From: Burkholderiales bacterium PBB3
GTDB lineage: Bacteria; Pseudomonadota; Gammaproteobacteria; Burkholderiales; Burkholderiaceae_C
Assembly: GCA_002256115.1 (NCBI GenBank)
Contig: NKIK01000036.1
Span: 1 to 46,840, forward strand
DNA length: 46,840 nt
Reading direction: 5' to 3'
Below are positions 35,469-44,906 of this stretch, piece after piece. Within the stretch, counting starts at the first letter, position 1. Each line of letters begins with the position of its first letter. The position numbers and the translations under genes are program-made. Below the pieces are notes generated by a model. That model saw only the letters and a program-made list of their open reading frames with translations, had not been told where the DNA came from and made no database searches.

Positions 35469-36350
35469 CTAGTACCGCAGCAAAAACTGCGGCGCTCCAG
35501 CACCTTGGAGGCTGGGTGTGGGGCGGGTGTCGGAAGGTGTATCTGCATCTGCATGCGCGCCGGATCGGGTGAAAGCGTGCAGATTGCCGTGCACCAAGCC
35601 CTCTTGCGCTGGCATCAGACTGGCGGCCCGCGTGGCATTCATGCGCTGGCTTTCTTCCTGAACCGGTGCCATAACAATCGGGGCCGGTTCTGCCACCACA
35701 GTGCGGCTCATATGGGGCACTTTCATGATGGGGCTCAGCCATTCAAGGATCGGGTCCCACTGCAAAAGATCAACGGCATGGGCATTGCCGGGCAAGTCGA
35801 ACACGGTCAAGCCGCTGTCCAAGCTCTTAACGTACAGCTGGGCTTCGCGCAGCACGCCCAAAAACGGCACACCCAGCGCTTTGGCCCAATCCCGCAGCGC
35901 ATCCGCAGCTTTGGTGCGTGCATCCAAGCGCATGCCCACCACGCCCAACTTGCAGCGGCCCGAGGCCACACGCGGCAAAGTTTGGAGTTCGGCATAACAA
36001 GCCGCCGCCGATTCGCGGTCAAACATGGAATGACAGACCGGCATGATGACCGCGTCGGCAGACATCACCACCTTGGCCAGCTCAAAGCCATGCATGCCGC
36101 CGGGGGTGTCTAACACCACATGGGTGACACCGGGCGGTACTTTCAATACGTTTTTTTGGTCTAGCGCCCAGGGCACGATGGATGGGAGTGCGGTGTCGCG
36201 GCGCTTGAGCCAGGCGCGGGTGGATTGTTGGCGGTCCACATCGCCCAGCACGACGGCAAGGCCTTGTTGGGACAGCCATGCAGCGAGGTGGGTGGCAAGG
36301 GTACTTTTGCCACTTCCACCTTTGCGATTGATCACGGCGATAACCGGCAT
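35469..36350 (-). CDS. orphan ParA/MinD-type ATPase
   Basis: A 293-residue ParA-family ATPase. The deviant Walker A KGGSGKST (10-17) includes the signature lysine, followed by GDVDRQQSTRAWLKRR and VVLDTPGG (Walker B). About 85 C-terminal residues after LSPIMKVP are rich in Ala, Pro and Ser and unlike the fold. No parB gene or parS-like sites are adjacent, so it is an orphan ParA that may position cargo other than DNA. ATG 36350 is preferred over the longer frame from 36380. Confidence 0.88.
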   Translation of the reverse strand: MPVIAVINRKGGSGKSTLATHLAAWLSQQGLAVVLGDVDRQQSTRAWLKRRDTALPSIVPWALDQKNVLKVPPGVTHVVLDTPGGMHGFELAKVVMSADAVIMPVCHSMFDRESAAACYAELQTLPRVASGRCKLGVVGMRLDARTKAADALRDWAKALGVPFLGVLREAQLYVKSLDSGLTVFDLPGNAHAVDLLQWDPILEWLSPIMKVPHMSRTVVAEPAPIVMAPVQEESQRMNATRAASLMPAQEGLVHGNLHAFTRSGAHADADTPSDTRPTPSLQGAGAPQFLLRY

Positions 36351-36498
36351 GGGGCGCTCCAGAGTTCCAACAGACAGCAAGTTTGGAACAAAAAGCCCCG
36401 AAAGTCCAGTAGGGATAGGCCTTAGTAGCTATAAATTTACTAGCAGGTCCCCTGGCTGTGGCTGTGGTTTTGGCGCACCAGCGCCCGAGCGCCCAATG

Positions 36499-37578
36499 TC
36501 AGGCTACGACCACCGATTCACCGTCGCCCTGGGCTGCAATCACGCCAATGGTGTGCACCGATTCGCCGCTGGCGCGCAACGTGGCGGCCGTGGCTTCGGC
36601 GTTGGCAGCGTCCACCACCACGACCATGCCGATGCCGTTGTTGAAGGTGCGGTTCATCTCGATGTCATCAATACCGGCCGTAGCTTGCAGCCAGGCAAAC
36701 AGCTCGGTCTGTGGCCAACTGCCCTTCACCAAGTGGGCGGCGGTGCCTTCGGGCAGCACACGGGGAATGTTTTCCAGCAGGCCGCCGCCGGTGATGTGGG
36801 CTAAGGCTTTGATGCCGCCGGGTGAGGCGGCATCGTTCGAATGCGGGTGGGCGGCCAGCGCGGCCAGCACGTTTTTCACATACAGGCGGGTGGGTTCCAT
36901 GATGGCTTGTTTGAAGGGCTTGCCGTCTAACGTGGCGGGCAGGGTGCCAGCAGCTTCAGCGCGCTCAATGCACTTGCGCACCAAGCTGAAACCGTTGGAA
37001 TGCACGCCGTGGCTGGCCAAGCCCAGCACCACGTCACCCGGTTTCACATCGGCACCGGTCAATATTTTGGATTTCTCCACTGCACCGACGGCAAAGCCAG
37101 CCAAATCGTATTCACCGGCGGGGTACATTCCTGGCATTTCGGCCGTTTCGCCGCCGATCAGCGCGCAGCCGCGCAGCTCACAGCCCTTGGCAATGCCGCC
37201 AATCACCGCGGCTGCGGTGTCAATATCCAGCTTGCCGCAGGCAAAGTAATCCAGGAAGAACAGGGGCTCGGCACCCTGCACCAGCACGTCGTTCACGCTC
37301 ATAGCCACCAAGTCGATGCCCACGGTGTCGTGCATATTCCACTCAAACGCCAGCTTGAGCTTGGTGCCCACGCCATCGGTGCCGCTGACCAGAACCGGCT
37401 CCTTGTAACGCTTGGGCACTTCAAACAGCGCGCCAAAACCACCAATGCCAGCCAGCACGCCCTCGCGCATGGTCTTCTTGGCCAGGGGCTTGATGCGCTC
37501 AACCAGCGCGTCGCCAGCAACGATATCAACACCGGCGTCTTTGTAGGAAAGGGGAGTGGGGGAGGCAGATTGGGTCAT
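36499..37578 (-). CDS. purM: phosphoribosylformylglycinamidine cyclo-ligase
   Basis: AIR synthase, the fifth step of purine synthesis. The 359-residue protein has [64 protein letters not shown] and [18 protein letters not shown]. Length and motifs are normal. ATG 37578 is the family start; the open frame reaches back to 37701 with no resemblance. It is divergent from the AI-2E-family permease gene. Confidence 0.96.
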   Translation of the reverse strand: MTQSASPTPLSYKDAGVDIVAGDALVERIKPLAKKTMREGVLAGIGGFGALFEVPKRYKEPVLVSGTDGVGTKLKLAFEWNMHDTVGIDLVAMSVNDVLVQGAEPLFFLDYFACGKLDIDTAAAVIGGIAKGCELRGCALIGGETAEMPGMYPAGEYDLAGFAVGAVEKSKILTGADVKPGDVVLGLASHGVHSNGFSLVRKCIERAEAAGTLPATLDGKPFKQAIMEPTRLYVKNVLAALAAHPHSNDAASPGGIKALAHITGGGLLENIPRVLPEGTAAHLVKGSWPQTELFAWLQATAGIDDIEMNRTFNNGIGMVVVVDAANAEATAATLRASGESVHTIGVIAAQGDGESVVVA

Positions 37579-37709
37579 GGGAAGTGGCTTTGGGGCAGAA
37601 CAGAGGCAGACCCCGATAGAATTTGCCCAGATTTTAGCTTCGACATGACAAACCCTTCGGGTAATTGTCAGTCTTCGCTGAAACTGCGTTTTACGGGTCA
37701 ACTCACTCC

Positions 37710-38792
37710 ATGCAATTTACCTCCACCCAAAAAAGTTTCGCCGCCTGGTGCGGGATTGCGGCGCTTTTGTCACTGGTGATATGGCTTCTGGCCCCCGTAT
37801 TGGCCCCGTTTGTGGTGGCGGCGGTGCTGGCCTATGCGCTGACTCCGGTGGTGAATTGGCTGGACGATGTGGGTCGTGGCCGCATTCCCCGCCTGCTGGC
37901 GGTGATCGTCGTGGAGCTGGTGTTTTTAGTGGCTTTGCTGGGCGTCTTGCTGCTGATCGTGCCGATTTTGGCTAAGGAGATTCCTTTGATGCGCGAGCAA
38001 CTGCCCCAGTTGCTGGACACCGTCAGCCGCTCTTTGCAGCCGCTGTTGCAGCAGTGGGGCATCCATGTGTCGCTGGATGTGGCCAGCGTTAAAGCCTTTG
38101 TATTCAAGTACCTAAACGCCAATGTGGAGGACGCTTTGGGCTCGGTGCTCACCTCCGTCAAGCTGGGCGGTAGCGTGGCGTTCGCATTGATTGGCAATGC
38201 GATTCTGATTCCCGTAGCGCTGTTTTACCTGCTGATGGATTGGAGCCGCTTCGTGGCCCAGGTCGGCGAATTGATTCCGGCGCGGCTGCGTGGTACCACC
38301 CACAGTTTCTTGCAGGAAGCAGATGGCGTGCTGGGCCAATATCTGCGTGGGCAACTGCTGGTGATGCTATCGCTGGCAGTCTTCTACAGCGTGGGCTTGG
38401 GCTTGTTTGGTTTGGATTTGGCCTTGCCCATTGGCATATTCACCGGCTTGGCTATTTTTGTGCCCTACGTGGGCTTTGGCGTGGGCCTGGTGTTGGCCAC
38501 GCTGGCAGGGTTACTGGAGTTTTCTGCCACCTCGGGTGTGATGTACACCTTCATTATGGTGGCGGTGATTTATGGGGTGGGGCAACTCATTGAAAGCCTG
38601 ATTTTGACGCCGCGCCTGGTGGGAGAGCGCATCGGCTTGCACCCGCTGGCAGTTATTTTTGCGTTGTTGGCCTTCGGCCAACTATTTGGTTTCATTGGCA
38701 TTTTGATTGCGCTGCCTGCCAGCGCGGTGCTGCTGGTGGCCATACGGCGCGTCAAGGCGCATTACATGGCCAGCGCCCTGTACCTGGGTTGA
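37710..38792 (+). CDS. AI-2E family transporter
   Basis: A 360-residue inner-membrane protein with about eight helices. The N-terminal pair ([26 protein letters not shown]), the amphipathic middle ([20 protein letters not shown]) and the C-terminal [23 protein letters not shown] with [17 protein letters not shown] are family marks. AI-2E proteins include sodium/proton antiporters and exporters; despite the name few move AI-2. ATG 37710 is chosen because the upstream frame lacks family similarity. It is probably co-transcribed with hda (10 bp gap). Confidence 0.9.
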   Translation: MQFTSTQKSFAAWCGIAALLSLVIWLLAPVLAPFVVAAVLAYALTPVVNWLDDVGRGRIPRLLAVIVVELVFLVALLGVLLLIVPILAKEIPLMREQLPQLLDTVSRSLQPLLQQWGIHVSLDVASVKAFVFKYLNANVEDALGSVLTSVKLGGSVAFALIGNAILIPVALFYLLMDWSRFVAQVGELIPARLRGTTHSFLQEADGVLGQYLRGQLLVMLSLAVFYSVGLGLFGLDLALPIGIFTGLAIFVPYVGFGVGLVLATLAGLLEFSATSGVMYTFIMVAVIYGVGQLIESLILTPRLVGERIGLHPLAVIFALLAFGQLFGFIGILIALPASAVLLVAIRRVKAHYMASALYLG

Positions 38793-38802
38793 TGGCTGCG
38801 GC

Positions 38803-39489
38803 ATGAAACAGATTGCTCTGGACATTGGCCTGCACGCAGGCCCCAGCCTGGATAATTTTTGCGCCGGGCCGAACCAGGCCGCGTTGCAACACATGGCGCT
38901 GTGGGTGGGTACCAAGGGCCAAGCCCAGGTGCGCTCTCCCGTGCCCACTTATTTGTGGGGTCCCTCTGGGAGTGGCAAAAGCCATTTGCTGAAAGCCGCA
39001 CGGGAAGCGCTGCGCAACGAGGGAGCCCGCGTGGGCTGGCTGGACGCCAATGTGTTGGAGGCCCCCGAGTTTGACGAGAACTGGGCGGCCGTCTTGATGG
39101 ACGACGTGCACTGGTACAACGCCCAGCAGCAACACACCGCCTTTGCCTGGTTTGTGGCTGCGCAAACCCACCAACGCGCCGTGCTGGCCGCTGGAGAGTT
39201 TGCCCCGGTGGAGCTCAAGCTGCGCGAGGACTTGCGCACCCGCATGGGCTGGGGGCACGTATTCAGCTTGCAGCCGCTGACTGAGCCCGAACGCCGCGCG
39301 GTACTGCGCCAGGCCGCCGATGCACGGGGTGTGTTTTTGAGCGATGACGTGATGGACTACATGCTGACCCGCTTCAGCCGAGACCTGGGCAGCCTGATGG
39401 AACTACTGGACTTGCTGGACGGCTACGCCCTGCAGACCCAGCGCGCCATCACCATTCCGCTAATCAAATCGATGATGGAAGACGCATGA
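38803..39489 (+). CDS. hda: DnaA regulatory inactivator Hda
   Basis: A 228-residue AAA+ protein like the central part of DnaA without its DNA-binding domain. The start MKQIALDIGLHAGPSLDNF, Walker A GPSGSGKS (53-60), LMDDVHWYNAQQQ as Walker B, and LREDLRTRMGWGHVF before the lid are all present. Hda with the DNA clamp makes DnaA hydrolyse ATP and limits re-initiation. ATG 38803 fits the QIALDIG clamp-binding start. It overlaps the HAD gene by ATGA. Confidence 0.92.
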   Translation: MKQIALDIGLHAGPSLDNFCAGPNQAALQHMALWVGTKGQAQVRSPVPTYLWGPSGSGKSHLLKAAREALRNEGARVGWLDANVLEAPEFDENWAAVLMDDVHWYNAQQQHTAFAWFVAAQTHQRAVLAAGEFAPVELKLREDLRTRMGWGHVFSLQPLTEPERRAVLRQAADARGVFLSDDVMDYMLTRFSRDLGSLMELLDLLDGYALQTQRAITIPLIKSMMEDA

Positions 39490-40187
39490 ACAAGTTAGCT
39501 GGGCACAAGCCCAAAGTGGCCCTCTTTGATCTGGACCACACCCTTTTGCCCCTGGACTCGGACCACGCCTGGGGTGACTACATCATTGGCTTGGGCTGGG
39601 TGGATGCGCTGGAATACAAGCGCCGCAACGATGCCTTCTACGCCGACTACCAGGCCAGTAAGCTCAACCTGCACGAATACATCCAGTTTTCCATTGCCGC
39701 GGTGGTCAAGCAAGGTGCTACCAACTCGATAGCTGCCCACGCAGGTTTTATGCGGGCCACAGTGCAAAATGCCATCAAACCCGAGGCCTTGGCGCTGGTG
39801 CAGGCCCACCAGGCCGCGGGCGATGTCGTGGTCATAGTCACCGCCACCAATGAATTCGTCACCCGCCCGATTGCCGACGCCTTTGGTGTGCCAGACCTGA
39901 TTGCCGTGGAGCTGGAGCGCGACGATGCACCCGGCGGCACCGGCTGGTACACCGGGGCGATTCGCGGCGTGCCGTCTTACCAGGCTGGTAAAGTGACCCG
40001 CGTTGCCGCGTGGCTGCAAGCCCGCGGCTGGGACTGGGATAGCGTGCACACCACGTTTTATTCAGATTCGCCCAACGATTTGCCCCTGCTGGAAAAAGCC
40101 GACATCCCCGTGGCCACCAACCCCGACCCCCGCCTGCGTGAGGTCGCCATGACCCGCGGATGGCGCATACTTGACCTGTTTAGCTAG
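39486..40187 (+). CDS. HAD-family phosphatase (IB subclass, SerB-like)
   Basis: A 233-residue phosphatase. Motif I is LFDLDHTLLPLDSD (Asp15 nucleophile, Asp17 acid), motif II VTATNEFV, the lysine is in YQAGKVTRV and motif IV is YSDSPNDLPLLEKAD. The fold matches phosphoserine-phosphatase-like IB enzymes; in Burkholderiales this gene lies between hda and pcnB. Related enzymes act on histidinol phosphate or phosphoserine, so the substrate here is open. It is coupled to hda by ATGA. Confidence 0.9.
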   Translation: MNKLAGHKPKVALFDLDHTLLPLDSDHAWGDYIIGLGWVDALEYKRRNDAFYADYQASKLNLHEYIQFSIAAVVKQGATNSIAAHAGFMRATVQNAIKPEALALVQAHQAAGDVVVIVTATNEFVTRPIADAFGVPDLIAVELERDDAPGGTGWYTGAIRGVPSYQAGKVTRVAAWLQARGWDWDSVHTTFYSDSPNDLPLLEKADIPVATNPDPRLREVAMTRGWRILDLFS

Positions 40188-40257
40188 AGAGCCTCTGAGT
40201 GGCCTGCCAAGTTGTGCATTCCCATGAAGCACAGCGCACAGGCCCGAAACCTGAAAA

Positions 40258-41913
40258 ATGATCAAAAAATTCATCGATAAATTGCTGGGGAAGACCTCCT
40301 CGTCGTCGTCCGCCAAAAAACCGAAGTTCGGCAAGCGGGTGGACGTGCCCGTGGCCACCCATGGCATTGACGTGAACCTGGTGGACGAACGCGCCATGAA
40401 CGTGGTGCGCACCCTGCAGCAAGCGGGTTTTGAAGCCTATGTGGTGGGCGGCGCGGTGCGCGACCTGCTGCTGGGTCTGCGCCCCAAAGATTTCGACGTG
40501 GCCACCAACGCCACGCCCGAGCAGGTCAAGGGCCTGTTCCGCCGCGCCTTCATCATCGGCCGACGTTTTCGCATCGTGCACGTGGTCTATGGCCGCGGGC
40601 GTGAGCACGAAGTCATTGAGGTCTCCACCTTCCGCGCCTATTTGGACAATGCCGCTGCCGAGCAGGTAGCTGGAAATGAGAAAACCAGCCGCAGCGAATT
40701 GGCCGGCATGAAACACGCCGTGGACTCTACCGGCCGCGTGTTGCGCGACAACGTCTGGGGACCGATAGAAGAAGACGCCGTGCGCCGTGATTTCACGATC
40801 AACGCCATGTACTACGACCCTATCACCCAGGTCGTGGTGGATTACCACAATGGCCTGAAGGACTCAAAGAACAAAACCATCCGCATGATTGGCGATGCCG
40901 CCACGCGCTACCGCGAAGACCCAGTACGCATCATCCGTGCCGTGCGTTTCTCGGCCAAGTTGAGTCCGTTGGGCTTTGAGCTGGAATCCAAAACGGCGGC
41001 ACCGCTGATCAAATCGCAAGAGCTGCTGGCCGATGTGCCGCAGAGCCGTCTGTTTGACGAAATGCTGAAGCTGCTGCAAACCGGGCACGCGCTGGCCTCG
41101 ATTGCAACGTTGAAAAAGCTGGGCATGGCGCGAGGCATCTACCCACTGCTGGATGTGGTGGTGGAGCGTGCCGAGCAACCGTTTGTGAACGCTGCCCTGA
41201 AAGACACCGACCGCCGCGTCGGCGAAGGCAAGCCTGTGGCACCCAGCTTCTTGCTGGCCTGCGTGTTATGGGCCGATGTGCGCGACGGCTGGGACCGCCG
41301 CCAGGCCGGTGGACAGCCCGGCCACCCCGCGCTGTTTGATGCGATTGACGATGTGTTTCATTCCCGCATCGGTGATGTGTCCGGCGGCGGCAAGCTGGCC
41401 AGCGACATGCGCGAAATCTGGGTGATGCAACCGCGCTTTGAGAAGCGCACCGGTAGCGCTCCGTGGGGGATGGTGGATCAAGCGCGTTTCCGCGCCGCGT
41501 TCGACTTCATGCGCCTGCGTGCCGACATTGGCGAGGTGGACGAAGTGCTGGCCGACTGGTGGCAAGAATTCAGCATGGCCGATGACAATGCGCGCCAGGA
41601 CCTGATTGACCAAGTGCGCGACGAACAACAAAAACGCCAACGTGCGCCTAAAGTGCAGCGTGCGCCGCGGCCGGTGGATGCGCCGAAACCTGGCGCGGCA
41701 GGTGCTGCAGCTCCAGCCTCTGCACCGCGCAAAGCGGATGGTGCGGAAGAGTTTGAGCCCGCAGAGTCTGAAGGTGGTGACGCGGGCGCACCGCGCAAGC
41801 GTCGCCGCCGTCGCCGCACCGGTGGTGGCGGGCAGGGCGCGGGTCACGTTGGTGGCAATGCGGGTGGTAATGATTCTGGCCACACCGGTGGTGGCGATTC
41901 CTCTGGCAACTAA
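40258..41913 (+). CDS. pcnB: poly(A) polymerase I
   Basis: A 551-residue nucleotidyltransferase that adds 3' poly(A) to RNA and speeds decay. Motifs are VVGGAVRDLLLG (62-73) with DFDVATNATPEQVK (Asp78 and Asp80 for metal), RRDFTINAMYYDP, and RYREDPVRIIRAVRFSAKL. The C-terminal tail is unusual: basic stretches (PRKRRRRRRTG) then Gly/His-rich (GGNAGGNDSGHTGGGD). Such a tail may bind RNA or other decay proteins. The stop overlaps the folK ATG by one base. Confidence 0.95.
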   Translation: MIKKFIDKLLGKTSSSSSAKKPKFGKRVDVPVATHGIDVNLVDERAMNVVRTLQQAGFEAYVVGGAVRDLLLGLRPKDFDVATNATPEQVKGLFRRAFIIGRRFRIVHVVYGRGREHEVIEVSTFRAYLDNAAAEQVAGNEKTSRSELAGMKHAVDSTGRVLRDNVWGPIEEDAVRRDFTINAMYYDPITQVVVDYHNGLKDSKNKTIRMIGDAATRYREDPVRIIRAVRFSAKLSPLGFELESKTAAPLIKSQELLADVPQSRLFDEMLKLLQTGHALASIATLKKLGMARGIYPLLDVVVERAEQPFVNAALKDTDRRVGEGKPVAPSFLLACVLWADVRDGWDRRQAGGQPGHPALFDAIDDVFHSRIGDVSGGGKLASDMREIWVMQPRFEKRTGSAPWGMVDQARFRAAFDFMRLRADIGEVDEVLADWWQEFSMADDNARQDLIDQVRDEQQKRQRAPKVQRAPRPVDAPKPGAAGAAAPASAPRKADGAEEFEPAESEGGDAGAPRKRRRRRRTGGGGQGAGHVGGNAGGNDSGHTGGGDSSGN

Positions 41914-42380
41914 TGCAGCGTGAGTCGGTTACCGCTTATGTTGGCATTGGGGCCAATTTAGGCGATGCGCTGCTGGCGGTGCGCCAGGCGATTGAAGACC
42001 TGGGCCACGTGCCTGGTGTGCATTTGCTGAAGGCATCGTCGCTGTACCGCACAGCGCCGATTGATTCCAGCGGTCCGGATTACATCAATGCCGTTGTCGC
42101 AGTACAAACCACGTTCTGTGCTCCCGATTTACTGGCGCGTCTGCAAGCCCTGGAGAGCGGCGCAGGTCGCGAGCGGCCCTACCGCAATGCACCGCGTACT
42201 CTCGATTTAGATCTGCTGCTGTACGGCGATGCACGCATTGCCAGCGCCGATTTGACAGTGCCGCATCCGCGGATGTGGGAGCGGGCTTTTGTGGTCATGC
42301 CGCTGACAGAGATTGCGCCTTGGATAGTGGCACCGCAGGCACTATTGCGGGTGCGCGATCAGCGGATTGAAATAGTCTAA
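41913..42380 (+). CDS. folK: 6-hydroxymethyl-7,8-dihydropterin pyrophosphokinase
   Basis: A 155-residue folate-synthesis enzyme. The start AYVGIGANLGDAL, LYRTAPIDSSGPDYINAVV with TFCAPDLLARLQALE, and the metal motif RTLDLDLLLYGD (Asp98, Asp100) are standard, followed by VPHPRMWERAFVVMPL. TAATG overlap with pcnB makes them one operon, and an intrinsic terminator follows at 42458-42487. Confidence 0.96.
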   Translation: MQRESVTAYVGIGANLGDALLAVRQAIEDLGHVPGVHLLKASSLYRTAPIDSSGPDYINAVVAVQTTFCAPDLLARLQALESGAGRERPYRNAPRTLDLDLLLYGDARIASADLTVPHPRMWERAFVVMPLTEIAPWIVAPQALLRVRDQRIEIV

Positions 42381-42457
42381 GGTTGCAGCTAGGTGTTGGC
42401 ATGTCTATCCAAAACGATGCATGGATGAGTGCACTGGAGCGCATCTTTCCATTCACA

Positions 42458-42487
42458 AAAGTCGGGTTGCCGACTTTCCTTTTTCTT
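42458..42487 (+). terminator. intrinsic terminator after folK
   Basis: AAAGTCGG, loop GTTG, CCGACTTT, then CCTTTTTCTT. An 8-bp stem and T-rich tail about 80 bp past the folK stop. It ends the hda-HAD-pcnB-folK run and marks the switch to accessory DNA. The rest of 42381-42633 holds nothing I recognise. Confidence 0.85.
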
Positions 42488-42633
42488 GCAGTGAAGTAGT
42501 CGATCATGGCTTTAGCAACTTTTCTGAATGCCCCCAACTTTTGGTAGGAAATATGTCCTTGAGTTCATTCATAGGTTGCAAACTAGCAGTTTTCCATCCG
42601 TTCTAATACCCCCATGGATGGGTGAGCATTCCT

Positions 42634-43359
42634 TCAGTTACAAATCTGCACATCAGAACAAAGTAGAGCGTGGTCTGAGATCGCATTGGTGTCGCCAGCC
42701 AAGACATAGTTTTCGCATGCTGTGACATATCGGCTGTTTGAAAACGTGCACTTCGAGTTCGCCAAAATATGGTCAATCTCAGACCGGCTCTCTCCGCTGC
42801 CAAAATAGCTGCTTCCAGTTCCAAAGCCTGCCCGATGCCAGTCAAGTGAGAGTATCCGCCTGAGGTGTGCTCCGCCCCTAGACGCAGGCGAATTCAGTCT
42901 CGCGTTGAAGTCGCCAAGCATGAGTGTTGGCTGATCTAAGTTTTGATGTGCGAAGTTCTCAAGCCAATCCCAGGATTGGGAAATCAGTTCAGGTGTCTTG
43001 TTTGAGTACCATGGGACCCTTATTCCGGCCACCGTTATGCCGAACTCAGGCACATCGACACAAAGCCAATTTGAAGAAAACTGTTTGTCAAATACTGGTG
43101 GGGGAGTCGTATTTTGACGCAACTCAAATCGGGACGCGATCAACACGCGATTGGCCTTAACTCCGCAGTCTTCGGAAAGACATTGGTGACTCCATCCATG
43201 GTCTTTCAGTATGTCTTGAAACTCTCCAGAGGCTTCTTGAGGATAGTATTCGTTGAAGACAATGACATCAGCATTCACAGAAATCGCAGCATGTGCTGCC
43301 TCTGGACGAAAACGGACCATCCCAACACGGTTATTTAAGTTCCAAGTGGCAATTTTCAT
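42634..43359 (-). CDS. endonuclease/exonuclease/phosphatase (EEP) family protein
   Basis: A 241-residue EEP-fold enzyme. The metal and catalytic residues are visible in order: MKIATWNLNNR (Asn), VFNEYYP (Glu), LMLGDFNARLNS (Asp, Asn), EIDHILAN and the final ISDHALL (Asp-His pair). These enzymes cut phosphodiesters in DNA, RNA or lipids; the target is unknown. Codons are more A/T-rich than in pcnB-folK, hinting at transfer. The next gene on the same strand is also nuclease-like, 73 bp upstream. Confidence 0.85.
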   Translation of the reverse strand: MKIATWNLNNRVGMVRFRPEAAHAAISVNADVIVFNEYYPQEASGEFQDILKDHGWSHQCLSEDCGVKANRVLIASRFELRQNTTPPPVFDKQFSSNWLCVDVPEFGITVAGIRVPWYSNKTPELISQSWDWLENFAHQNLDQPTLMLGDFNARLNSPASRGGAHLRRILSLDWHRAGFGTGSSYFGSGESRSEIDHILANSKCTFSNSRYVTACENYVLAGDTNAISDHALLCSDVQICN

Positions 43360-43432
43360 GGTTGTTCGTAAAAGTCACTGCAATCTATCGGTTGGCTGGG
43401 GATCTGCTCTTGGTTTCACTCGTTCTTGAAAA

Positions 43433-44464
43433 CTAAACGCCTGGTTCAGCCTCTTCATGTGGGAACAATTCGTTGTTCAAAAAAAGACCAAACTGTTCAA
43501 GCCGATCTCTGGTTTCCGCTGAGTCTGGGGCAAGTAGATCATTGAGGGCCACAATGTACTCATAGGAAAGTATGAGCTCATTGTTCCATGATGCCGTTTT
43601 TCCTACCCACCGGCCAACTACCTCTCCGGTTGCGATTGAAAAAGCAGAATTTTCTCGGGCTGTCAGGCGTGCGGTATCCGTGGATTTCACATAGACCTTC
43701 GCAATCAAGTGGGGCGGTGCAAGTGCGGGGATTGCAGGCTTAACAAATCTAGCGGCCTGAATGTAGAGCATGTGAATAGTGCCGATTTGCGGCTTTATCT
43801 GAAATCCCAGGCGCGAAGGGTCTGCTTGAGAGCGAGCCCCTTGCTTTTCGAAAACGGCTCGCAGCCGATTCGTAACCGCGTAGAAGTTTTCCGCAGCCGC
43901 CTGATCGGCAAATAGGTCTTTCCATCCGCCTTCTAGCAAGCAAGGGGCCATCCCTAAACTGCACATGTAAGCTGCAAAATCTTGCGCAAGCCTGCTATCT
44001 GAGTTCGACACTGCAGGGAACAGATGTTCCCAATAGAAATATGGTCGCACAGCCCCTTGCGGTTTCAAGAATACGGGAGATCGAATCACCTCGTCCGCAA
44101 TAACATGGTTGCGGTTTGAAATCAGCACCAGATAGGTGGGGCGTGCGGCGGGTAGTGCAATGTATCGCTCCAGCTGTTTGTATCCCAAGTCGCTTTCTAG
44201 CTTGTGCTCGCAGAGAATGTCAAACTCAACACAACGCAATAGAAAATCCGGCTTATTCTCTGCATCGCCGTCAGGATGGTCGATGGCACATACAAATGTT
44301 GTCGATGGCAAACCCGATCTACGACATATCTGGTTGACGATTTCTTGTCCTACCGTCGGGACAGTATCAATTACATAATGAAGGTATGACGTGAATCGGT
44401 CTTCTGGCCCAAGGCTGGAGGATCCAATGTGAAATATATTTACGCCATTCTTTGCGTGATTCAT
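43433..44464 (-). CDS. PD-(D/E)XK nuclease-like protein
   Basis: A 343-residue protein not matched to a named family. The N-terminal third has a nuclease-like order: FTSYLHYVIDTVPTVGQEIV (Glu41 candidate), KPDFLL (Asp73), then ILCEHKLES with Glu86-His-Lys88 and KQLERYIAL with Gln97, which fits PD-(D/E)XK enzymes. The rest has no motif I know. A/T-rich codons set it apart from the housekeeping block. With the EEP gene it may form a small defence or DNA-processing unit. Confidence 0.65.
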   Translation of the reverse strand: MNHAKNGVNIFHIGSSSLGPEDRFTSYLHYVIDTVPTVGQEIVNQICRRSGLPSTTFVCAIDHPDGDAENKPDFLLRCVEFDILCEHKLESDLGYKQLERYIALPAARPTYLVLISNRNHVIADEVIRSPVFLKPQGAVRPYFYWEHLFPAVSNSDSRLAQDFAAYMCSLGMAPCLLEGGWKDLFADQAAAENFYAVTNRLRAVFEKQGARSQADPSRLGFQIKPQIGTIHMLYIQAARFVKPAIPALAPPHLIAKVYVKSTDTARLTARENSAFSIATGEVVGRWVGKTASWNNELILSYEYIVALNDLLAPDSAETRDRLEQFGLFLNNELFPHEEAEPGV

Positions 44465-44576
44465 TTATGTCGCCTCACAATTCTGAAGGCGAGACCAAAG
44501 CCTTCGTTTTAGGTGACTCGCCTTTTCAAGAGTTTTGATGAAGTTGACACGGGAACCTGCAAACCGTCTTCGCCAA

Positions 44577-44801
44577 CTATTTAGAAGGGATACGGGGTAT
44601 CGGGACATCCGGGTATCTATCGTCTGGGAATGGGTCATCATCCCATTCTGAGTCAAGTTCTGGCGCATAGCCAGTTTCAAGCTCGGGGTTGTTCATAAGC
44701 TCCTGGTTAGGGTTCTTCAGCATGTCCCCGTAGGCAGCTTGAAGCTCCTCAAACGGCGGAATCTCGGATTGGTCGACTAGATCAATTGCTTTTGTACTCA
44801 T
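44577..44801 (-). CDS. small acidic hypothetical protein
   Basis: A 74-residue protein, strongly acidic in the second half (ELDSEWDDDPFPDDRYPD). It starts with STKAIDLVDQSEIPPFEELQ, shown in part as IDLVDQSEIPPFEEL. No family is recognised. It lies upstream of the nuclease-like genes on the same strand. The acidity could suit a DNA mimic or inhibitor, but that is only a guess. Confidence 0.45.
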   Translation of the reverse strand: MSTKAIDLVDQSEIPPFEELQAAYGDMLKNPNQELMNNPELETGYAPELDSEWDDDPFPDDRYPDVPIPRIPSK

Positions 44802-44906
44802 ATCTTGGCCCCATCATTCGGCGCTAGACCTAAGCCGGGGAATGCCGCCGATCTGGTCAACAATATCACACCGTGTTTCTGATTTGCGAAGAGGTATTTC
44901 AAACAC

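Noticed and set aside
36425..36475. Possible degenerate repeat between parA and purM (AGCTATAAATTTACTAGCAG)
   Set aside because: Only the left part resembles the consensus; the core AGCTGCTCCCGCAC is missing. Not counted as a copy.
39717..39776. Sequence like the interspersed repeat inside the HAD phosphatase gene (GCTACCAACTCGATAGCTGC)
   Set aside because: The encoded AAHAGFMR segment fits what I recall of related HAD proteins without an insertion, and the CCCGCAC and ATCCACGG parts are absent, so the likeness is chance.
44465..44680. 71-codon minus-strand open frame
   Set aside because: It overlaps the acidic small protein in another frame and has no ribosome site or family resemblance. 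One of the two must be wrong and the acidic protein has the better start context.
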